Shown one piece after another: positions 25,692 through 35,097 of a DNA stretch of 64,000 bases. A program made the position numbers and the translations under genes. The notes below the pieces were generated by a model, which was given only the letters and a program-made list of their open reading frames with translations, had not been told where the DNA came from and made no database searches. Origin of the DNA: Leptospiraceae bacterium (GTDB lineage Bacteria; Spirochaetota; Leptospiria; Leptospirales; Leptospiraceae); NCBI GenBank assembly GCA_027485405.1, contig JAIXRB010000024.1, forward strand, positions 1 through 64,000, read 5' to 3'. Positions within the stretch are counted from its first letter, which is position 1. Each line of letters opens with the position of its first letter.

Positions 25692-27605
25692 TTACTCCTG
25701 CCCATTGCTTCTAAATAAGTTGTTTTGCAAATAATTTCCGACCGATTTGTTTTTTCCAACACCTTGTTCCATATAAAGAAAGCGCTGTTTTAGCTTAGAT
25801 TCGTAACTCGATAAATGGCTTTCATTGTCTTTGATTCTTTTATTGTTTTGTGCAATGTTTTCTTCTAAAAGTTTTATCTTACTAGATATTATTCCAACCG
25901 GAAACTGTGTATAAGGCTTAAGATGTTCCAAAAGTCGAGTTCCCAAACCGTCTTCCATTTTTCCGTCACCGTTGGCATCTGTGGCAAACAATTCTCTAAC
26001 TCCGTCAGGATTTTCCGAAACAGCAGATTTCAATCCTTCATCGTCTATCACGAGTACACCTTCTTGGATTTTGGTCCAATTGGAGCCTATTGCGCCAGTG
26101 GAAATTCCAATATCAGAAAGCACTCGGTAGCCTTTGGACGGATAGTATGAGTTTGCTGCTGTTTTCATACCAGCGATCAAACGAAGAACAGAATTGTCAC
26201 CAGACAACAAACCGGACTTACTTTTGCTTTCCCAGAATTCTCTAGAAATGTCTTGGTCTTTTAATGAGTCGACTGCCTTTTTATCTGACATTTTTGCATC
26301 TTTGTCAACACTAGTAACTTCTTTACTAAATTTCATTAAGCTGTTGTATGCTTCTACCCATTCTTTTATCAGTACAATTCCTTTGGCATTGTCAGTCTGA
26401 ATTTTCAAGGTAACAGGTTCGGTTGTTGTCTTATGAACATTAAACGAAATTCCATCCAAAACGTCGGTGATTCCTTCATTGCTTTCGCGAAAGATTTCCA
26501 CTCCATCAATCTTGAGTTTAGCATCTTTTGCTTCTTGAAGCACGATCACGGGTGAGGCATCCCCCGGCCTAGCTTCAGAAAGGATCTGTATAGATTTAAT
26601 TGTAATAGGGGTGAGTCCACCATTCGTAAGAATGATTTTTGTTAGTTTTTTCCCTTCTGCATAATCCGAAATGGGTAAAATGTATTTTCCAGAATCTAGA
26701 TTTAAATTCAACATACGAGTTCGACCACTGTTGTCTTTCTCGTAGCGAACTCCTACTTCCCAAATGGGAGGAACCTCTCCTTCCATTTCAAAAGTAATCT
26801 TAGTTCTGCTAGATATTTCTTTTTCTGAAATTGGAAAAACAAAAGCTGTATCTGGTTGGATAATAATCCCTGTTTCTCCTAATATTGGCTTCTTTTCAAG
26901 AACCGTGCTTTCTTTGAATTTTTTGTCCGAGTGAGGAGAGGAAGTTTCTATATCTAGGTCGATCGTGGAACTCTGCGATTCTTCGGAAGGTGCGGATTCT
27001 GAAACCAAACCCGCTTCTTTCAAAATTCCATTTGGATCTGAGAAAAAAAGCTGATTCGCTTTTCCAGTCTTATTTGAAGTCATAGTTAAGATGCTGGAAT
27101 CTCGATCTATTTTAACAAGCCCTGAACTGACCAAAGTTCCTGCCGAGTTTTTAATGGATGTAATGAGGTCATTCAAACTACCGCCAGCGAAGTTGATGGT
27201 TTCTTGGTTTTTGCCCACATGGATTGTAAAAACCCCAGCTGGCAAAGAGACAGTGGAATCGACTGCGTTTCCCGAAATCTGATGTTTGCTAGCTAGCTCT
27301 AAAACTTCTAAGTTGCGATCCCCAGCCTTTGCCGATCGGGAGGCCTCTCCAGTGATGAAGCCTTCTACTGAGGAAGATACAGTTTTTGTAGCAAATGGTG
27401 CGGTAAAAGAGACTAATGCACGAGTTCTGGTCTGTAGAAGCAAACTTTGGTTTTTTAATTCATTCCAAACCTGTGTTTGCAGTTTGGCATACTCATTGTC
27501 AGTTTCCCAACGCTTGGCTGGTTTCTTTTCCAGCTCAACCAATTTCTTGATTATGTCATTTGTGTTTTGGCCAGTCATCAGACCGGGCATTGTATAGGCT
27601 GGCAT
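25692..27605 (-). CDS. fliD: flagellar filament cap protein (hook-associated protein 2)
   Basis: Caps the growing flagellar filament; in spirochaetes the filament is periplasmic. The N-terminal conserved region is present (PGLMTGQNTNDIIKKLVELEKKPAKRW; LQTQVWNELKNQSLLLQTRTRAL), as are the HAP2 repeat segment AKLKIDGVEIFRESNEGITDVLDGISFNVHK (about 360-390) and the C-terminal domain with VEAYNSLMKF, DNSVLRLI and IGISTGAIG, closing with a long coiled coil. The 637-residue length is larger than in E. coli because of an insertion at about 190-350. A GGGAGGA ribosome-binding site precedes the ATG. Confidence 0.92.
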   Translation of the reverse strand: MPAYTMPGLMTGQNTNDIIKKLVELEKKPAKRWETDNEYAKLQTQVWNELKNQSLLLQTRTRALVSFTAPFATKTVSSSVEGFITGEASRSAKAGDRNLEVLELASKHQISGNAVDSTVSLPAGVFTIHVGKNQETINFAGGSLNDLITSIKNSAGTLVSSGLVKIDRDSSILTMTSNKTGKANQLFFSDPNGILKEAGLVSESAPSEESQSSTIDLDIETSSPHSDKKFKESTVLEKKPILGETGIIIQPDTAFVFPISEKEISSRTKITFEMEGEVPPIWEVGVRYEKDNSGRTRMLNLNLDSGKYILPISDYAEGKKLTKIILTNGGLTPITIKSIQILSEARPGDASPVIVLQEAKDAKLKIDGVEIFRESNEGITDVLDGISFNVHKTTTEPVTLKIQTDNAKGIVLIKEWVEAYNSLMKFSKEVTSVDKDAKMSDKKAVDSLKDQDISREFWESKSKSGLLSGDNSVLRLIAGMKTAANSYYPSKGYRVLSDIGISTGAIGSNWTKIQEGVLVIDDEGLKSAVSENPDGVRELFATDANGDGKMEDGLGTRLLEHLKPYTQFPVGIISSKIKLLEENIAQNNKRIKDNESHLSSYESKLKQRFLYMEQGVGKNKSVGNYLQNNLFRSNGQE

Positions 27606-27629
27606 ACTGTCCTCCCTTTGAACTTCGTC

Positions 27630-27656
27630 GAATCCGCAAAAAGGATTAGGAATTTA
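27630..27656 (-). promoter_or_regulatory. sigma-28-like promoter of the fliD operon
   Basis: On the minus strand TAAA (27656-27653) is followed after exactly 15 bases by GCGGATTC (27637-27630), against the flagellar consensus TAAA-N15-GCCGATAA. It ends 25 bases upstream of the fliD ATG, behind which a strong ribosome-binding site lies, so the leader is short. The spacing is exact and the -10 matches five of eight bases. Confidence 0.5.
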
Positions 27657-27686
27657 CAGATTTTTTTCCTTCTCTAGAGTAGAGTT

Positions 27687-29765
27687 ATGACAACAACTGC
27701 CGCTGAAAAGATCGAAATAGATAATCCAAATATTTTTTTTGACAGGGAACTCTCTTGGATCGATTTCAATCACCGGGTTCTAGAAGAAGCTTTAGATCCC
27801 AAAAACCCCGTTCTGGAGCGTCTTAAGTTCCTTTGTATCACAGAATCAAATCTGGACGAATTCTTTATGGTAAGAGTCGCAGGACTCATCAATTTAAAAA
27901 AGGCAGGGATCGAAGAAAGATCGCTGGATGGGCGTAGAACTTCAGAAACAATTTCGGAATTGTACAAAAAAGTAAAAAGTTTGGTGGATGGTCAGTACTT
28001 TTGTTTGAATGATTTACTTTCGGAATTACAAAAGGAACAAATTTCTGTTATTCTAGACCCTGCTGAGCTTTCTGGAAAAGAAATTCAATTCGTAAAAGAC
28101 TATTACAAGCGTGAGGTTTCCTCAATTCTCACTCCTTTAGCGATAGACCCTTCTCACCCTTTTCCTCATATTCTAAACCGAACTCTTAATCTTGCCATCA
28201 CCCTTTTCTCAGACGAAGATAAAAACAAAACCAGAGAGCTCTTTGCGATCGTGCAAGTTCCAGGAGTTCTTCCTAGATTCCTTCAGTTACCCAAAGTCGA
28301 AGGCTCGGAAGCAAGACGATATTTCCCTTTAGAAGAAATCATTAAACTTCACTTAGCTGATTTGTTTTTTGGAATGAATGTAAAGAGCATTCATACTTTC
28401 AAGATTGTCCGGGATGCAGATATTTCGATCAATGAGGAACAAAACATCGGTGATCTTCTAACGATGATGAAGAACGAATTAAAGAACCGAATGTGGGGAG
28501 ATGCCATTCGCCTCGATATCCAAGCAGGAGCTGGTCATGTGAAAGGAATGCTAAAAGACCTTTTAGAATTGGAAGAATACCAAGTGATGGAAATTCCTAG
28601 GATGCTCGGACTCTTTGACTTAATGTTTTTTCAATCACTCGATAAGACTTCGCATTTGAAGTTTTCCTATCCAACACCAAAGCCCGGTTTTGCATCAAAA
28701 AAGACAGGCTCAGTGTTTCAAGAGATCCGAAAATCGGATCAACTTTTGCACCACCCTTACGAAAGTTTTCGATCTATTGAAGACATTTTAAAGATTGCGA
28801 GCAGTGATCCCAAGGTATTGGGAATTAAAATGACTTTGTATCGAACCTCTGGAGATTCTCCTATTATACAGTATTTGGGCGAAGCGGCTGAGAATGGGAA
28901 ACAAGTAACCGTACTTGTTGAATTGAAAGCACGATTCGATGAAGAAAGAAACATCCGTTGGGCGAAGAAACTGGAAGATTCCGGAGTCCATGTTGTCTAT
29001 GGAGTTGTAGGGCTAAAGATTCATTGCAAAATGTTACTTATCGTTCGAAGAGAAGAGGACAAACTAAATCGGTATGTACATCTTGGAACTGGAAATTACA
29101 ACTCTACAACTGCAAGATTTTACACTGATTTGAGCCTCTTTACGGCTGATCCACAAATAACTGAAGACGTAGCCGTTCTTTTCAATACTATCACGAGCTC
29201 GGGTAAAATGCCTAGACTCACTCGAATTCACGCGGCCCCAACCTTTTTAAAAGATGAATTCCTGGAATTGATAGAAAAAGAAACGAAAAACGCCAAATCA
29301 AAGAAGGAAGCAAGGGTTATCTTTAAAATGAATTCCCTTGTAGATCCGGACGTAATCATTAAACTCTATGAAGCAAGCCAAGCAGGGGTTACAGTTGACC
29401 TAATCATACGTGGAATTTGCTGTTTAAAGCCTGGAATTCCTGGCGTTTCTGAAAATATTCATGTTCGTTCCATTATAGGAAGATACTTAGAGCATAGTCG
29501 CATTTATTATTTCCATAATGATGGAAAACCCGATGTGTATCTAGCATCTGCGGACTGTATGCCTAGAAATTTTCAGCGCAGAATTGAAGTTATGTTTCCA
29601 GTTTTGCTTGACAAAAATAAAAAGCGAATTGTTCGCATTCTTGAAATGCTTTTGCGGGACAATACACAAGCAAGAGTTCTTCAGCAAAACGGATCTTATG
29701 AGCGCTTGACTCCCGGTGAAGACGATCCAGCGCTAAATTCCCAAGTGGATTTGGTAGAGCTCTAA
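27687..29765 (+). CDS. ppk: polyphosphate kinase 1
   Basis: Makes inorganic polyphosphate from ATP at the membrane. The 692 residues cover the N-terminal domain (FFDRELSWIDFNHRVLEEA, about 14-32), the head domain, and the two phospholipase-D-like C-terminal domains. The autophosphorylated His lies in GLKIHCKM (about 445), and the second conserved His in RYLEHSRIYYFHNDGKP (about 600). The ATP-binding Arg/Lys segment ELKARFDEERNIRWA (about 412-426) is intact. Divergent from fliD. The FAD-linked oxidase starts ten bases downstream. Confidence 0.95.
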   Translation: MTTTAAEKIEIDNPNIFFDRELSWIDFNHRVLEEALDPKNPVLERLKFLCITESNLDEFFMVRVAGLINLKKAGIEERSLDGRRTSETISELYKKVKSLVDGQYFCLNDLLSELQKEQISVILDPAELSGKEIQFVKDYYKREVSSILTPLAIDPSHPFPHILNRTLNLAITLFSDEDKNKTRELFAIVQVPGVLPRFLQLPKVEGSEARRYFPLEEIIKLHLADLFFGMNVKSIHTFKIVRDADISINEEQNIGDLLTMMKNELKNRMWGDAIRLDIQAGAGHVKGMLKDLLELEEYQVMEIPRMLGLFDLMFFQSLDKTSHLKFSYPTPKPGFASKKTGSVFQEIRKSDQLLHHPYESFRSIEDILKIASSDPKVLGIKMTLYRTSGDSPIIQYLGEAAENGKQVTVLVELKARFDEERNIRWAKKLEDSGVHVVYGVVGLKIHCKMLLIVRREEDKLNRYVHLGTGNYNSTTARFYTDLSLFTADPQITEDVAVLFNTITSSGKMPRLTRIHAAPTFLKDEFLELIEKETKNAKSKKEARVIFKMNSLVDPDVIIKLYEASQAGVTVDLIIRGICCLKPGIPGVSENIHVRSIIGRYLEHSRIYYFHNDGKPDVYLASADCMPRNFQRRIEVMFPVLLDKNKKRIVRILEMLLRDNTQARVLQQNGSYERLTPGEDDPALNSQVDLVEL

Positions 29766-29775
29766 AGGAATAAAA

Positions 29776-31182
29776 ATGGAAACTAAATCTGAACTAATTC
29801 AATTGATTGGGGAAACGAAAGTTTTCACAAAGTCTGATGGAAAAATGGATAAAGTAACTTTTGATTCTTTTGGATTGGATAGAACAAAAGTATACCAAGC
29901 TAATTACGAAATTTTGGTTTTTCCGGAATCTACTGAGGATGTGGCTAAGATTGTTGGCTATGCTTATCAAAACAACTTATCAATCGTCCCGTCCGGTGGA
30001 AGAACAGGGTATGCGGGTGGTGCAGTAGCAAAAAATGGAGAGATAGTAATCTCTCTCTCAAAGATGAACCAAGTAATGGATTTTGATCCATTTTTGGGAA
30101 CATTGCATATACAAGCTGGTATGATCACAAAGAACTTACATTCCGAAGCGGAAGAAAGAGGATTCTATTTTCCAGTGGACTTTGCCGCAACGGGATCAAG
30201 CCATATCGGTGGAAACATTGCAACCAATGCCGGTGGAGTGCGAGTGGTACGCTACGGTTTGATCCGAGACTGGATCTTGGGTTTGACCGTCGTGACTGGT
30301 AAAGGCGAAGTCATGCGGTTCAATGGTGAAATCCTAAAGAACAACACTGGCTATGATCTAAAACATTTGTTCATTGGCTCTGAAGGTACGCTTGGGATTA
30401 TTACAGAAGCAGTTGTAAAGCTCACCAAACCACCAAAAGACATTAGAGTTATATTTTTAGCTGTTGAAGAATACTCACATATTCTCAATATTTTTAAAGA
30501 AACGCATGAGCATAGCCTACCTCTACTGGCATTTGAATTTTTGACAGAGTATTGTTTAGAAAAAGTAAAACACCACTTGCAAGTTCCAGAGCCTTTCAGT
30601 TCTCCAAGTCCCTACTATGTTTTGATGGAATACGAACTTTCCTCCGAATCGGATGAGGAAAAACTCTTCGCCATCTTAGAAAGCATTACGGAAAAAGGGT
30701 ATATTGTAGATGGTTCTGTAGCACAAAACACAAGGCAAAACCAGACATTCTGGAAATATAGGGAAGGAATTTCAGAATCACTAAGTTTATCGCATACTGT
30801 ACATAAAAATGATATCAGTTTGCCTCTAAGAAATATGGAAGAATTTCTTATCGATATGAATTCCTTATTGGAGAAGAAGTATTCAGATTTTGAGATTGCA
30901 CTTTTTGGCCACATAGGTGATGGTAATCTTCACCTAAACATTGTAAAACCCGATGGAATTAGCGATCAAGAGTTTTTTCAAAAATGCAAAGAAGTAGATC
31001 CTGAAATGTTTTCTTTAATTCAAAAACACAAAGGAAGCATTTCTGCCGAGCACGGAATCGGATTACTCAAAAAAGACTACTTAGAGTTTTCTAGATCAAA
31101 CGCAGAGTTAGAAGCTATGAAGGGAATCAAAGCTGTATTTGACCCAAAAGGGATTTTAAATCCTGGTAAAGTTCTGAGATAA
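29776..31182 (+). CDS. FAD-linked 2-hydroxyacid oxidase/dehydrogenase (GlcD-like)
   Basis: 468 residues of the vanillyl-alcohol-oxidase/PCMH family. FAD binding is shown by VPSGGRTGYAGGAVAKNGEIVISLSKMN (about 73-100) and by GGNIATNAGGVRVVRYG (about 148-164) with YDLKHLFIGSEGTLGIITEAVVKL (about 192-215). The C-terminal substrate domain carries FGHIGDGNLHLN (about 375) and SAEHGIGLLKKDYL (about 420-433), which is diagnostic for glycolate, D-lactate or 2-hydroxyglutarate dehydrogenases. Electron acceptor and exact substrate are open. It starts shortly after ppk and precedes the GNAT-nitrilase gene by one base, implying an operon. Confidence 0.88.
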   Translation: METKSELIQLIGETKVFTKSDGKMDKVTFDSFGLDRTKVYQANYEILVFPESTEDVAKIVGYAYQNNLSIVPSGGRTGYAGGAVAKNGEIVISLSKMNQVMDFDPFLGTLHIQAGMITKNLHSEAEERGFYFPVDFAATGSSHIGGNIATNAGGVRVVRYGLIRDWILGLTVVTGKGEVMRFNGEILKNNTGYDLKHLFIGSEGTLGIITEAVVKLTKPPKDIRVIFLAVEEYSHILNIFKETHEHSLPLLAFEFLTEYCLEKVKHHLQVPEPFSSPSPYYVLMEYELSSESDEEKLFAILESITEKGYIVDGSVAQNTRQNQTFWKYREGISESLSLSHTVHKNDISLPLRNMEEFLIDMNSLLEKKYSDFEIALFGHIGDGNLHLNIVKPDGISDQEFFQKCKEVDPEMFSLIQKHKGSISAEHGIGLLKKDYLEFSRSNAELEAMKGIKAVFDPKGILNPGKVLR

Positions 31183-31183
31183 A

Positions 31184-32839
31184 ATGGAAAATAAAAACTC
31201 TAGAATCACAAACCTTCGAATCAAAGAAGCAAAGAACATTGAATCTAAAATAAAGGATTCAAAAACGAAATCCCCAGCAAAGAAAAGCGTACGATCGTCC
31301 AACAAAAAGACAGATAAACATAAGCTAGAGTTGAGATATCTGAGAAGCGAAGATTACGAAGATGTTAAATTAATAATGAACCAAGTTTTCGCAAAAGCCT
31401 TCGATGGAGCTTGGACCAAACAAGAATATGAGAGACAGATTGCCGTTTTTCCAGAGGGTCAAATAGCCATTGAGGACAACGGGGCAGTGATTGCCGCGGC
31501 TATTTCAATGATAGTTTTATACAGTGACCATGGAGATCGCCACACTTATGATTCTATCACAGGAGGGGGTGGACTACCAAATCACAATGATGAAGGTGAT
31601 ACTTTGTATGGTGTGGATGTTTTCGTTAATCCAAAATACCAGGGTCTTCGTTTGGGAAGACGACTCTATGATGCAAGAAAAGAACTCTGCGAAAAACTAA
31701 ACCTTCGCAGAATCATTGTTGGAGGATGGCTTCCCGGTTTCAAAAAACATGAGAGTAAAATGTCACCTGGGGAATATGTAAACCTTGTAAAACAAAAAGA
31801 ATTGTTTGATCCCGTTTTATCCTTCCAGTTAGCAAACGACTTCCATGTTAGGAAAATCGTCACAAACTATTTTCCAGAGAATAAGGGTTATAGTTCATTT
31901 GCATGCCTATTGGAATGGCTCAACATTTACTTCCAAGAAAAAGAAAAATTGATTGGGGGCAAAAAGACTGTTATACGAGTGGGAGCCGTGCAATGGCAAA
32001 TGAGGGCTGTGAGTTCTTTTGACGATTTAAGAAACCAAGTTGAATTTTTTGTAGATACTGTAGCAAGCTACAATGCTGATTTTTGCGTTTTTCCTGAGTT
32101 CTTCTATGCACCTCTACTCACTCAATTTAACAAAATGACAAGCTCCGAAGCAGTAAGAGCTCTTGCTGATTATACGGAGCAGATGAGAGATGAATTGGGG
32201 AAACTTGCAGTTTCTTACAATACGAACATTATTTCTGGATCGATGTTTGAATACAAAGACCAAGAATTAAAAAATGTTTCTTATCTGTGCAGAAGAGATG
32301 GAACAATTGATTCCCAATATAAATTGCATGCCACTCCAGACGAGAAGGCTTATTGGGGAGTAGGTGGGGGAGATACTTTAAAAGTTTTTGATACTGATGC
32401 CGGAAAGGTAGGTATTTTAATTTGCTATGATGTGGAATTTCCGGAGCTTTCTAGAATTCTCGCCGAACGAGGCGTAGATATTTTATTTGTTCCGTATTAT
32501 ACAGATACGAAGAATGGATACCTTCGTGTCAGAAAATGTGCAGAAGCTCGAGCGATAGAAAATGAAATCTACGTTGTTATCACTGGTTCTGTTGGAAACC
32601 TTCCGAATGTTGAAAACATGGACATCCAGTATTCTCAATCTGCGGTGTTTACGCCTTCGGATTTTTCATTTCCTCACGATGCTGTGGCCGCAGAAGCTAC
32701 GCCTAATACGGAAATGACTCTAATCGCTGATTTAGATTTGGATCTATTGAAGGAAGTACGAAAAAAGGGCGCAGTCCGCAATATGTTGGATCGGCGTTTG
32801 GATTTGTTTAGAATCGAATGGCTTGGTAAAATTGGTTAA
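31184..32839 (+). CDS. GNAT acetyltransferase fused to a nitrilase-type amidohydrolase
   Basis: A 551-residue two-domain protein. A Lys-rich N-terminus leads into a GNAT domain (about 48-215: LRSEDYEDVKLIMNQVF and the acetyl-CoA loop NPKYQGLRLGRRLYDARKEL). A carbon-nitrogen hydrolase domain follows (about 265-535) with the complete Glu-Lys-Cys triad: FPEFFYAPL, YKLHATPDEKAYW and ICYDVEFPELSR. It probably couples deacylation and acetylation of one small amide or amine. The family is found widely in bacteria but its substrate is unknown. Genes on both sides are one to three bases away. Confidence 0.9.
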   Translation: MENKNSRITNLRIKEAKNIESKIKDSKTKSPAKKSVRSSNKKTDKHKLELRYLRSEDYEDVKLIMNQVFAKAFDGAWTKQEYERQIAVFPEGQIAIEDNGAVIAAAISMIVLYSDHGDRHTYDSITGGGGLPNHNDEGDTLYGVDVFVNPKYQGLRLGRRLYDARKELCEKLNLRRIIVGGWLPGFKKHESKMSPGEYVNLVKQKELFDPVLSFQLANDFHVRKIVTNYFPENKGYSSFACLLEWLNIYFQEKEKLIGGKKTVIRVGAVQWQMRAVSSFDDLRNQVEFFVDTVASYNADFCVFPEFFYAPLLTQFNKMTSSEAVRALADYTEQMRDELGKLAVSYNTNIISGSMFEYKDQELKNVSYLCRRDGTIDSQYKLHATPDEKAYWGVGGGDTLKVFDTDAGKVGILICYDVEFPELSRILAERGVDILFVPYYTDTKNGYLRVRKCAEARAIENEIYVVITGSVGNLPNVENMDIQYSQSAVFTPSDFSFPHDAVAAEATPNTEMTLIADLDLDLLKEVRKKGAVRNMLDRRLDLFRIEWLGKIG

Positions 32840-32842
32840 GAA

Positions 32843-33349
32843 ATGAATCTGAAACAATGGTTTTTACTTCAAGTTTTAGATCCTGGGACAAGGAAAAAAG
32901 TGCCCGCGCTCCCACTAGATTCAACTGTGGAAGATTGGGAATTGGATTTAACAACAAACCAAAAATTTCGAATTTCGCATTTGGTTGAAAGAGGCCCTCT
33001 TCTTTTAGTTTTTATCCGTGGAACATGGTGTCCATTTTGCCAATTGCATTTGAAAAATTTAGCGATTTGGGCGTCCAAACTTCACGATAAGAGAGGGACT
33101 GTGATCATTGTTTCTAGTGAATCGATGTCAAAATTGCAAAGCTGGCTTGAGTTGCATCCGACTCCATTTCCATTTGCATCGGATCCAGAATTCTCCTTGT
33201 CTGATTACTTTGGAGTGAGAATTCCACCAAACACATTTTCTCAAGCCGCAACATTTGTTATAGATTCAGATTTAACGGTACGATTAGCATACCAAGGAAA
33301 AAGAACAGTAAATAGTCTTGAAATCATAGAAAAGGCTTTGAATCAGTAA
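32843..33349 (+). CDS. peroxiredoxin-like thioredoxin-fold protein
   Basis: 168 residues. Following an N-terminal strand region, RGTWCPFCQLHLKNLAIW (about 55-72) carries a CXXC motif in the position of the peroxidatic or resolving Cys of the AhpC/TSA-like redoxins, then VIIVSSESMSKLQSWL and FASDPEFSLSDYFGVR, typical of this fold. No signal peptide is seen, so it is cytoplasmic. It probably reduces hydroperoxides or disulfides. It starts three bases after the GNAT-nitrilase gene and ends seven bases before the convergent porin gene. Confidence 0.83.
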   Translation: MNLKQWFLLQVLDPGTRKKVPALPLDSTVEDWELDLTTNQKFRISHLVERGPLLLVFIRGTWCPFCQLHLKNLAIWASKLHDKRGTVIIVSSESMSKLQSWLELHPTPFPFASDPEFSLSDYFGVRIPPNTFSQAATFVIDSDLTVRLAYQGKRTVNSLEIIEKALNQ

Positions 33350-33356
33350 AGTTTAA

Positions 33357-34559
33357 TTATTCTAGAAGAAAACTTATAGCACCTATTAATAGAGTTTCTT
33401 GCTTACTCTTTTCATCTGTATTCCGGTATTCAAACAAGGGATCTATCGAAGAACGTCGAACCAACTCAATACGAAACAGGGCAGGATTCCACTGAAGGAA
33501 ATCCAGAGTAAGAATATAAGCGGAGGCATTGAATCCATTAGGTGTTTTAGTTTGCGCCAGAACCTGCTCCCGATCGATCATACGATCAAATCGAAAACTC
33601 AACCGATAGTCAGGAGAAAGCAATACCGACACCCAGATATTGCCTTGGTACCAATGCCTGTACGCTCTACCCGATCTTTCCAAATAATCACCCTGCTTTC
33701 CCAACAATCGGACTCCTATGGGATTATAGTCAAATGACTGCCCTTGCCATTGCCAACCAATGTCTTGGGAGAACGCAAAGGTAAATCGATCATTGATTTT
33801 CCATTCAGTAATCAAGTTTTGGTAAAAGCGATTTTGTTTTCGTTCTGCGGTAGGTGCTTCATTTCCCGCAAAGTAATTAGCCGTAAAAGTCAAATTAGGA
33901 AGAATTGCATACTTTGTTTGAAATCCAAGTGATTTGTCCTTGTTGTTTTCAGTTATGTTTTGCCAGCCATTCATCACATGAAATTGAAAAGAAAGCTGAT
34001 TTGAATACTGATAAGTCAATCTGGCTCCAGAGCTATAGTACGGAACATAATCTAAAGCATAGGCTCTTGTATAATTGTTATTTTTTTGAGAGATCCAGCT
34101 TTCATGGCCTATATGACCAAAATAAATCCCTGCATCTAACCAGACCTTTTGTGACAATCGAACCCCAACAAAGCCTTCTTGGATGTTTCGCACAGCGAAT
34201 TGATTGGAGCTAACGTCTTTGGTTGGTTCTCCTGAATAGTTTGTGTTGACACTATTTCCAAACTGTATAGCCAAACGGCCACGGAATTTCTCTCCATCCA
34301 AGCGAAGATCTGCATGAGCTAAATTTATATTAAATTCTTGGTTTCGAACAGCTTGCGTTGTATAGGCTCTTTCATTCGACTTGGGCTGGTTGAAATTTTG
34401 ATTGTAGTAGGTATCAACAAAAGCCCCGACCTTGAGACCTTTAGGTGGATGCCAGGCTTCTTCGACTTTTTTCGGGTCTGCAATTAAGTCTTTTGAAATA
34501 AGAATGAAAAAGAATGTAGCGAGAAAAAAGCGGAAAGCAAAGAGGATCCTCGGATTCAT
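33357..34559 (-). CDS. outer-membrane beta-barrel porin, BBP2 (OmpL-like) type
   Basis: 400 residues with an N-terminal signal (FRFFLATFFFILISKDLIA, cleavage near residue 28) and alternating aromatic/polar strands to the end. The BBP2 signature GVRLSQKVWLDAGIYFGHIGHESWISQ (about 132-158) and LTYQYSNQLSFQFHVMNGWQ (about 182-201) are seen. The C-terminus ends in a strand finishing SFLLE. It should be an outer-membrane channel for small solutes, substrate unknown. It lies downstream of the DUF455/cytochrome c pair, separated by 133 bases that contain a strong inverted repeat. Confidence 0.85.
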   Translation of the reverse strand: MNPRILFAFRFFLATFFFILISKDLIADPKKVEEAWHPPKGLKVGAFVDTYYNQNFNQPKSNERAYTTQAVRNQEFNINLAHADLRLDGEKFRGRLAIQFGNSVNTNYSGEPTKDVSSNQFAVRNIQEGFVGVRLSQKVWLDAGIYFGHIGHESWISQKNNNYTRAYALDYVPYYSSGARLTYQYSNQLSFQFHVMNGWQNITENNKDKSLGFQTKYAILPNLTFTANYFAGNEAPTAERKQNRFYQNLITEWKINDRFTFAFSQDIGWQWQGQSFDYNPIGVRLLGKQGDYLERSGRAYRHWYQGNIWVSVLLSPDYRLSFRFDRMIDREQVLAQTKTPNGFNASAYILTLDFLQWNPALFRIELVRRSSIDPLFEYRNTDEKSKQETLLIGAISFLLE

Positions 34560-34644
34560 ACAGGGTCTGGAACATTAGAAGCTTACCCGTGTTTTCGTAA
34601 TGATTAAAATTTGTGTAATCCCAGGAATTTCCGGAGAAAAATTG

Positions 34645-34694
34645 AAAATTAATCGCTTTTTTAGACGAATTATCCCGTTTTTCTGATTAATTTT
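34645..34694. repeat. 10-bp inverted repeat between cytochrome c and porin genes
   Basis: AAAATTAATC (34645-34654) and GATTAATTTT (34685-34694) are perfect complements, with a 30-base AT-rich spacer. The distal arm includes the last codon of the cytochrome c gene. It could be an operator for a dimeric regulator, a processing structure, or part of a terminator. Confidence 0.5.
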
Positions 34695-35097
34695 AATCTT
34701 TTGACTTGGACTTGGATAAGAGTTGTTGTAAAACTTCGATTTCCTTCGGAATTGGGATCAGGCGTTTGCGATACTGACTTTTGTAGTCTTTCTTAAATTC
34801 TGTATGACAAGCCTTGCAAGTGTCTTCCGGTTTGCCCAAAGCGAGTTTTTCATCAATGATTTCCTTCCATCTAACTTTGTCCTCAGTTGGTGCCATTTCA
34901 GGGACAGAGGCAAGAATCTTTAAAAGAGGGTCTGCATCGCCCGTTTTTTTTAAGTGTTTGGAAGCCGGTCTAGTATAGTCTTCCATGAAATCGTGAAGGG
35001 TCATTTCCAATTGAGATGGATTGTCTTTAGAAAACAAACTACTGAATAGAAAAAAGGATACACTGAAACCAAAAACGATTTTTAAAAGATGTGTCAT
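34693..35097 (-). CDS. small periplasmic c-type cytochrome
   Basis: 134 residues. A signal peptide (LLKIVFGFSVSFFLFSSLFS) is followed by a helical domain with one haem-binding CKACH (about 95-99) near the C-terminus, as in class II (c-prime-like) cytochromes; the preceding helices (TRPASKHLKK, WKEIIDEKLALG) fit a four-helix bundle. It is probably an electron carrier or gas-binding protein in the periplasm. Its start overlaps the stop of the DUF455 gene by four bases, so they are translated together. Confidence 0.8.
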   Translation of the reverse strand: MTHLLKIVFGFSVSFFLFSSLFSKDNPSQLEMTLHDFMEDYTRPASKHLKKTGDADPLLKILASVPEMAPTEDKVRWKEIIDEKLALGKPEDTCKACHTEFKKDYKSQYRKRLIPIPKEIEVLQQLLSKSKSKD

